In this document: piece by piece, positions 62,173 to 64,000 of the stretch
Layout: each line of letters begins with the position of its first letter
Position numbering within the stretch: the stretch's first letter is position 1
Assembly (NCBI RefSeq): GCF_001570605.1
Contig: NZ_BBXG01000004.1
Coordinates: forward strand, 124,001 to 188,000
Direction: 5' to 3'
Length of the DNA: 64,000 bases
DNA from: Herbidospora cretacea
GTDB taxonomy: Bacteria; Actinomycetota; Actinomycetes; Streptosporangiales; Streptosporangiaceae
Translations under genes and position numbers: made by a program
The notes under the pieces: generated by a model
What the model saw: only the letters and a program-made list of their open reading frames with translations
Told to the model about the DNA's origin: nothing
Database searches by the model: none

Positions 62173-63060
62173 TCAGCCCTTCCCGAGCACGGTCAGCAGC
62201 CGGTTCAGGGGGCTGTCGAGCCCGTAACGGTCGGCCAGGGCGACCAGCGCCTCGGGGTCGTGGGGCTTGGCCGGCACCTCGAACGGCACCGAGGGGATCG
62301 GCACGTCATGGGCCACCTTCACCACGGCGGGCGCGACGGCCAGGTAGTCGCGGGCGGCCTCCAGCTTGTTCCGCGCCCCGGCCGGGAAGCCCTCGTCGCC
62401 GACCGCCGCGAGCAGCGCGTCGAGGGACCCGAAGCGGGTGATCAGCGAGGCGGCCGTCTTCTCGCCGATCCCGGCCACGCCGGGCAGCCCGTCGGAGGGG
62501 TCGCCCCGGAGGGTGGCGAAGTCGGCGTAGGCCTGGCCGGGGATGCCGTATTTCGCCGTCACCCACGCCTCGTCGACCGTCTGCAGGTTCCGGATTCCCC
62601 TTACTGTGTAAAGGACCCGGCGCCGTTTGGCGTCGTCGACGAGCTGGAACAGATCCCGGTCGCCGGTGACGATCTCGACCGGCTGCGCAGAGGTCGCCGT
62701 GAGGGTGCCGATGACGTCGTCGGCCTCGTACCCCTCGACCCCGAAGGACGCGATGCCCACGGCGGCGAGGACCTGTTCGATGACCGGAACCTGCGGGGCC
62801 AGCGTGTCGGGGATCTCCTCCTCGTCGCCCGAGGCGACGCGATGGGCCTTGTACGACGGGATCGCCGCCACCCGGAACGCGGGCCGCCAGTCGGCGTCCA
62901 TCGCCGCGACCAGATGGGTGGGGGAGTGCGCCTTCACCAGCGTGGCGATCATGTCGATCAGGCCCCGGACGGCGTTGACGGGCATGCCGTCAGGGGCGGT
63001 CATCGACTCCGGCACGCCGTAGTAGGCGCGGAAGTAGAGCGACGGGGTGTCGAGAAGCAT
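62173..63060 (-). CDS. 5'-3' exonuclease (FEN-1 / Pol I N-terminal-like)
   Basis: Stand-alone homologue of the 5'-nuclease domain of DNA polymerase I, 295 residues. Metal-ligand motifs MLLDTPSLYFRAYYG, LVAAMDADWRPAFRVAAIPSYKAHR, VEGYEADDVIGTL and IVTGDRDLFQLV. Helix-3-turn-helix DNA-binding motif LPGVAGIGEKTAASLITRFGSL. It should process flaps or RNA primers. Start at ATG 63060; a GTG two codons upstream (63066) is possible. It lies nine bases from the ribonuclease gene and downstream of the phosphatase gene on the same strand. Confidence 0.94.
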   Translation of the reverse strand: MLLDTPSLYFRAYYGVPESMTAPDGMPVNAVRGLIDMIATLVKAHSPTHLVAAMDADWRPAFRVAAIPSYKAHRVASGDEEEIPDTLAPQVPVIEQVLAAVGIASFGVEGYEADDVIGTLTATSAQPVEIVTGDRDLFQLVDDAKRRRVLYTVRGIRNLQTVDEAWVTAKYGIPGQAYADFATLRGDPSDGLPGVAGIGEKTAASLITRFGSLDALLAAVGDEGFPAGARNKLEAARDYLAVAPAVVKVAHDVPIPSVPFEVPAKPHDPEALVALADRYGLDSPLNRLLTVLGKG

Positions 63061-63070
63061 CAGCACCCGT

Positions 63071-63976
63071 CTATGCTCCCAGCACCCCCACCGCGAGCAG
63101 GCACGTGTCGTCGCGCGGATTGGGCCCGCCGACGGTCTTCAGCATCGCGTCGACGGTCGTGGGCAGGTCGGCCACGGTCAGCGACCCGGCCGCCGCGAGC
63201 ACCTGCGCCTGGCCCTCGTCGATGTCGCGGTCACGCCGCTCGATCAGCCCGTCGCTGAACATCAGCAGCACGTCGCCCGGCCGGAGCTGGACCTTGGCCA
63301 CGCCGTAGGCCGGTTTGAGGGCGGCCCCGAGCAGCACGCCGGGCGGGGCGACCATCGGCCGGGCGATCCCGCCGCGCACCAGCACCGGCACCGGGTGGCC
63401 CGCGCCGGCCCAGGTGAACCGGAGCGTCTTGGGGTCGAACAGGCCGACCACGGCGGTGGCGGTGGTGTCGTCGAGACGGGTCATCGTCAGCGTGTTGAGC
63501 CACCCGAGCATCGCGCCGGGGCCCTGGCCGGTCATCGCCAGCGCGGCCAGGCCGTGGCGGAGCTGGGCCATGTGGGCGATGGCGGGGATGCCGTGGCCGG
63601 ACACGTCGCCGACGGCCAGCAGGACCCGCCCGTCGGGCAGGTTGCTCGCCTCCCACCAGTCGCCGCCGAGCACGTTGAAGAGCTGCTCGGGCTCCCCGGC
63701 GACCTGCCGGTGGTGGCTGCCGACCGGGCGGTCCTCCATCGGCACGCAGCGCACGGCGACCCTGGCGCTGGGCAGCATCAGATCGGCGCCGGGCTCGGGG
63801 AGGATGGCGTCGCGCAGCAGATAGGTCAGCTCGCGCTGTTCCGCGAGGCGCGCCTCGGTCCGGTCGAGCCGGTCTCGCATCGAGGCGACCATGTCGGCGG
63901 CCGTGTGGGCGCCGACGAGGGCAGACTCCTCGATGGAGGTCAGGGGCGGCTGCTCGCCACCGGCGCCGCCGGTCAT
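63071..63976 (-). CDS. PP2C/SpoIIE-family serine phosphatase (possibly cut by window edge)
   Basis: Metal-dependent phosphatase of the RsbU/SpoIIE type, probably a regulator of anti-sigma-factor antagonists. 301 residues visible. N-terminal helical segment with coiled region (MRDRLDRTEARLAEQRELTYLLRDAILPE), then the phosphatase core: VAVRCVPMEDRPVG, LGGDWWEASNLPDGRVLLAVGDVSGHGIPAIAHMAQLRHGL, TFTWAGAGHPVPVL-type strand, and DVLLMFSDGLIERRDRDIDEG. The ATG at 63976 starts MTGGAGGEQ, but the frame stays open to the right edge (eight more codons), so an N-terminal sensor domain may be missing. Confidence 0.88.
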   Translation of the reverse strand: MTGGAGGEQPPLTSIEESALVGAHTAADMVASMRDRLDRTEARLAEQRELTYLLRDAILPEPGADLMLPSARVAVRCVPMEDRPVGSHHRQVAGEPEQLFNVLGGDWWEASNLPDGRVLLAVGDVSGHGIPAIAHMAQLRHGLAALAMTGQGPGAMLGWLNTLTMTRLDDTTATAVVGLFDPKTLRFTWAGAGHPVPVLVRGGIARPMVAPPGVLLGAALKPAYGVAKVQLRPGDVLLMFSDGLIERRDRDIDEGQAQVLAAAGSLTVADLPTTVDAMLKTVGGPNPRDDTCLLAVGVLGA

Positions 63977-64000
63977 GGTGAGGCTCGCTCTCGGGAAACG

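Noticed and set aside
60730-63258. 842-codon plus-strand frame opposite the RNB ribonuclease and exonuclease
   Set aside because: Shadow frame with low-complexity Arg/Gly/Asp product; both minus-strand genes have catalytic motifs.

Overview
The window is very GC-rich, gene-dense DNA from a filamentous actinobacterium. It has strong third-position GC bias, many GTG and TTG starts, ATGA/GTGA stop-start overlaps and several probable leaderless genes. It carries a full Pup-proteasome gene set (mpa/arc, trmI, dop, pup, prcB, prcA, pafA, pafB, pafC) together with tatA, tatC and helY. That order and the protein types point to the Streptosporangiales/Streptomycetales side of the phylum; Streptosporangiaceae is my best guess, from gene content only. 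I see no rRNA, tRNA, CRISPR array, transposase or integrase.

Layout. 0-0.4 kb: tail of an unknown membrane protein. 0.7-6.6 kb: a five-gene Dpp/Opp-type peptide ABC importer in the order permease, binding lipoprotein, permease, ATPase, ATPase, with a strong hairpin after the binding protein. 7.3-10.2 kb: three overlapping or adjacent genes (UbiA-type prenyltransferase, TIM-barrel isomerase, alkaline-phosphatase-superfamily protein) that resemble part of an ebo-type metabolite cluster. 10.2-12.1 kb: a NarL-type two-component pair. 12.2-20.1 kb: VOC protein, RecB-type nuclease, site-2 protease, FHA protein, then a TetR gene divergent from a PfkB kinase/aminotransferase operon with a clear operator, and a double-GNAT protein.

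20.2-26.3 kb: trmI, mpa (proteasomal ATPase), an unexpected membrane acyltransferase, and dop. 26.4-41.9 kb: a cobalamin block. One B12 riboswitch precedes cbtB-cbtA, a degenerate histidine phosphatase, a ChlI/ChlD-type chelatase, cobO, cobB, a PPOX protein, cobL and cobM. On the other strand lie cobG, cobH, cobIJ and cobK. A second B12 riboswitch precedes cobN. The enzymes are those of the aerobic (late cobalt insertion) route. The set is incomplete here: no cobA, cobF, cobQ, cobD or nucleotide-loop genes are present.

42-50 kb: Ser/Thr kinase, small membrane protein, then pup, prcB, prcA, a frame-disrupted membrane protein, a lipoprotein, pafA, an FKBP lipoprotein, a putative Fe-S regulator and a DUF3291 protein. 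51.4-64 kb: DUF3866 protein, pafB, pafC, a 49-residue membrane protein, tatA, tatC, a lipid/diacylglycerol kinase, helY, a 55-residue membrane protein, a propeller-like protein, an RNB ribonuclease, a 5'-3' exonuclease and a PP2C/SpoIIE phosphatase that may continue past the right edge.

How it works together: PafA attaches Pup to proteins, Mpa unfolds them into the PrcAB core, Dop removes Pup, and PafBC is a DNA-damage regulator. Pup here ends in Gly-Gly-Glu, so it needs no deamidation. The main structural surprise is that roughly 17 kb, mostly the B12 block, separates dop from pup, genes that are usually adjacent.
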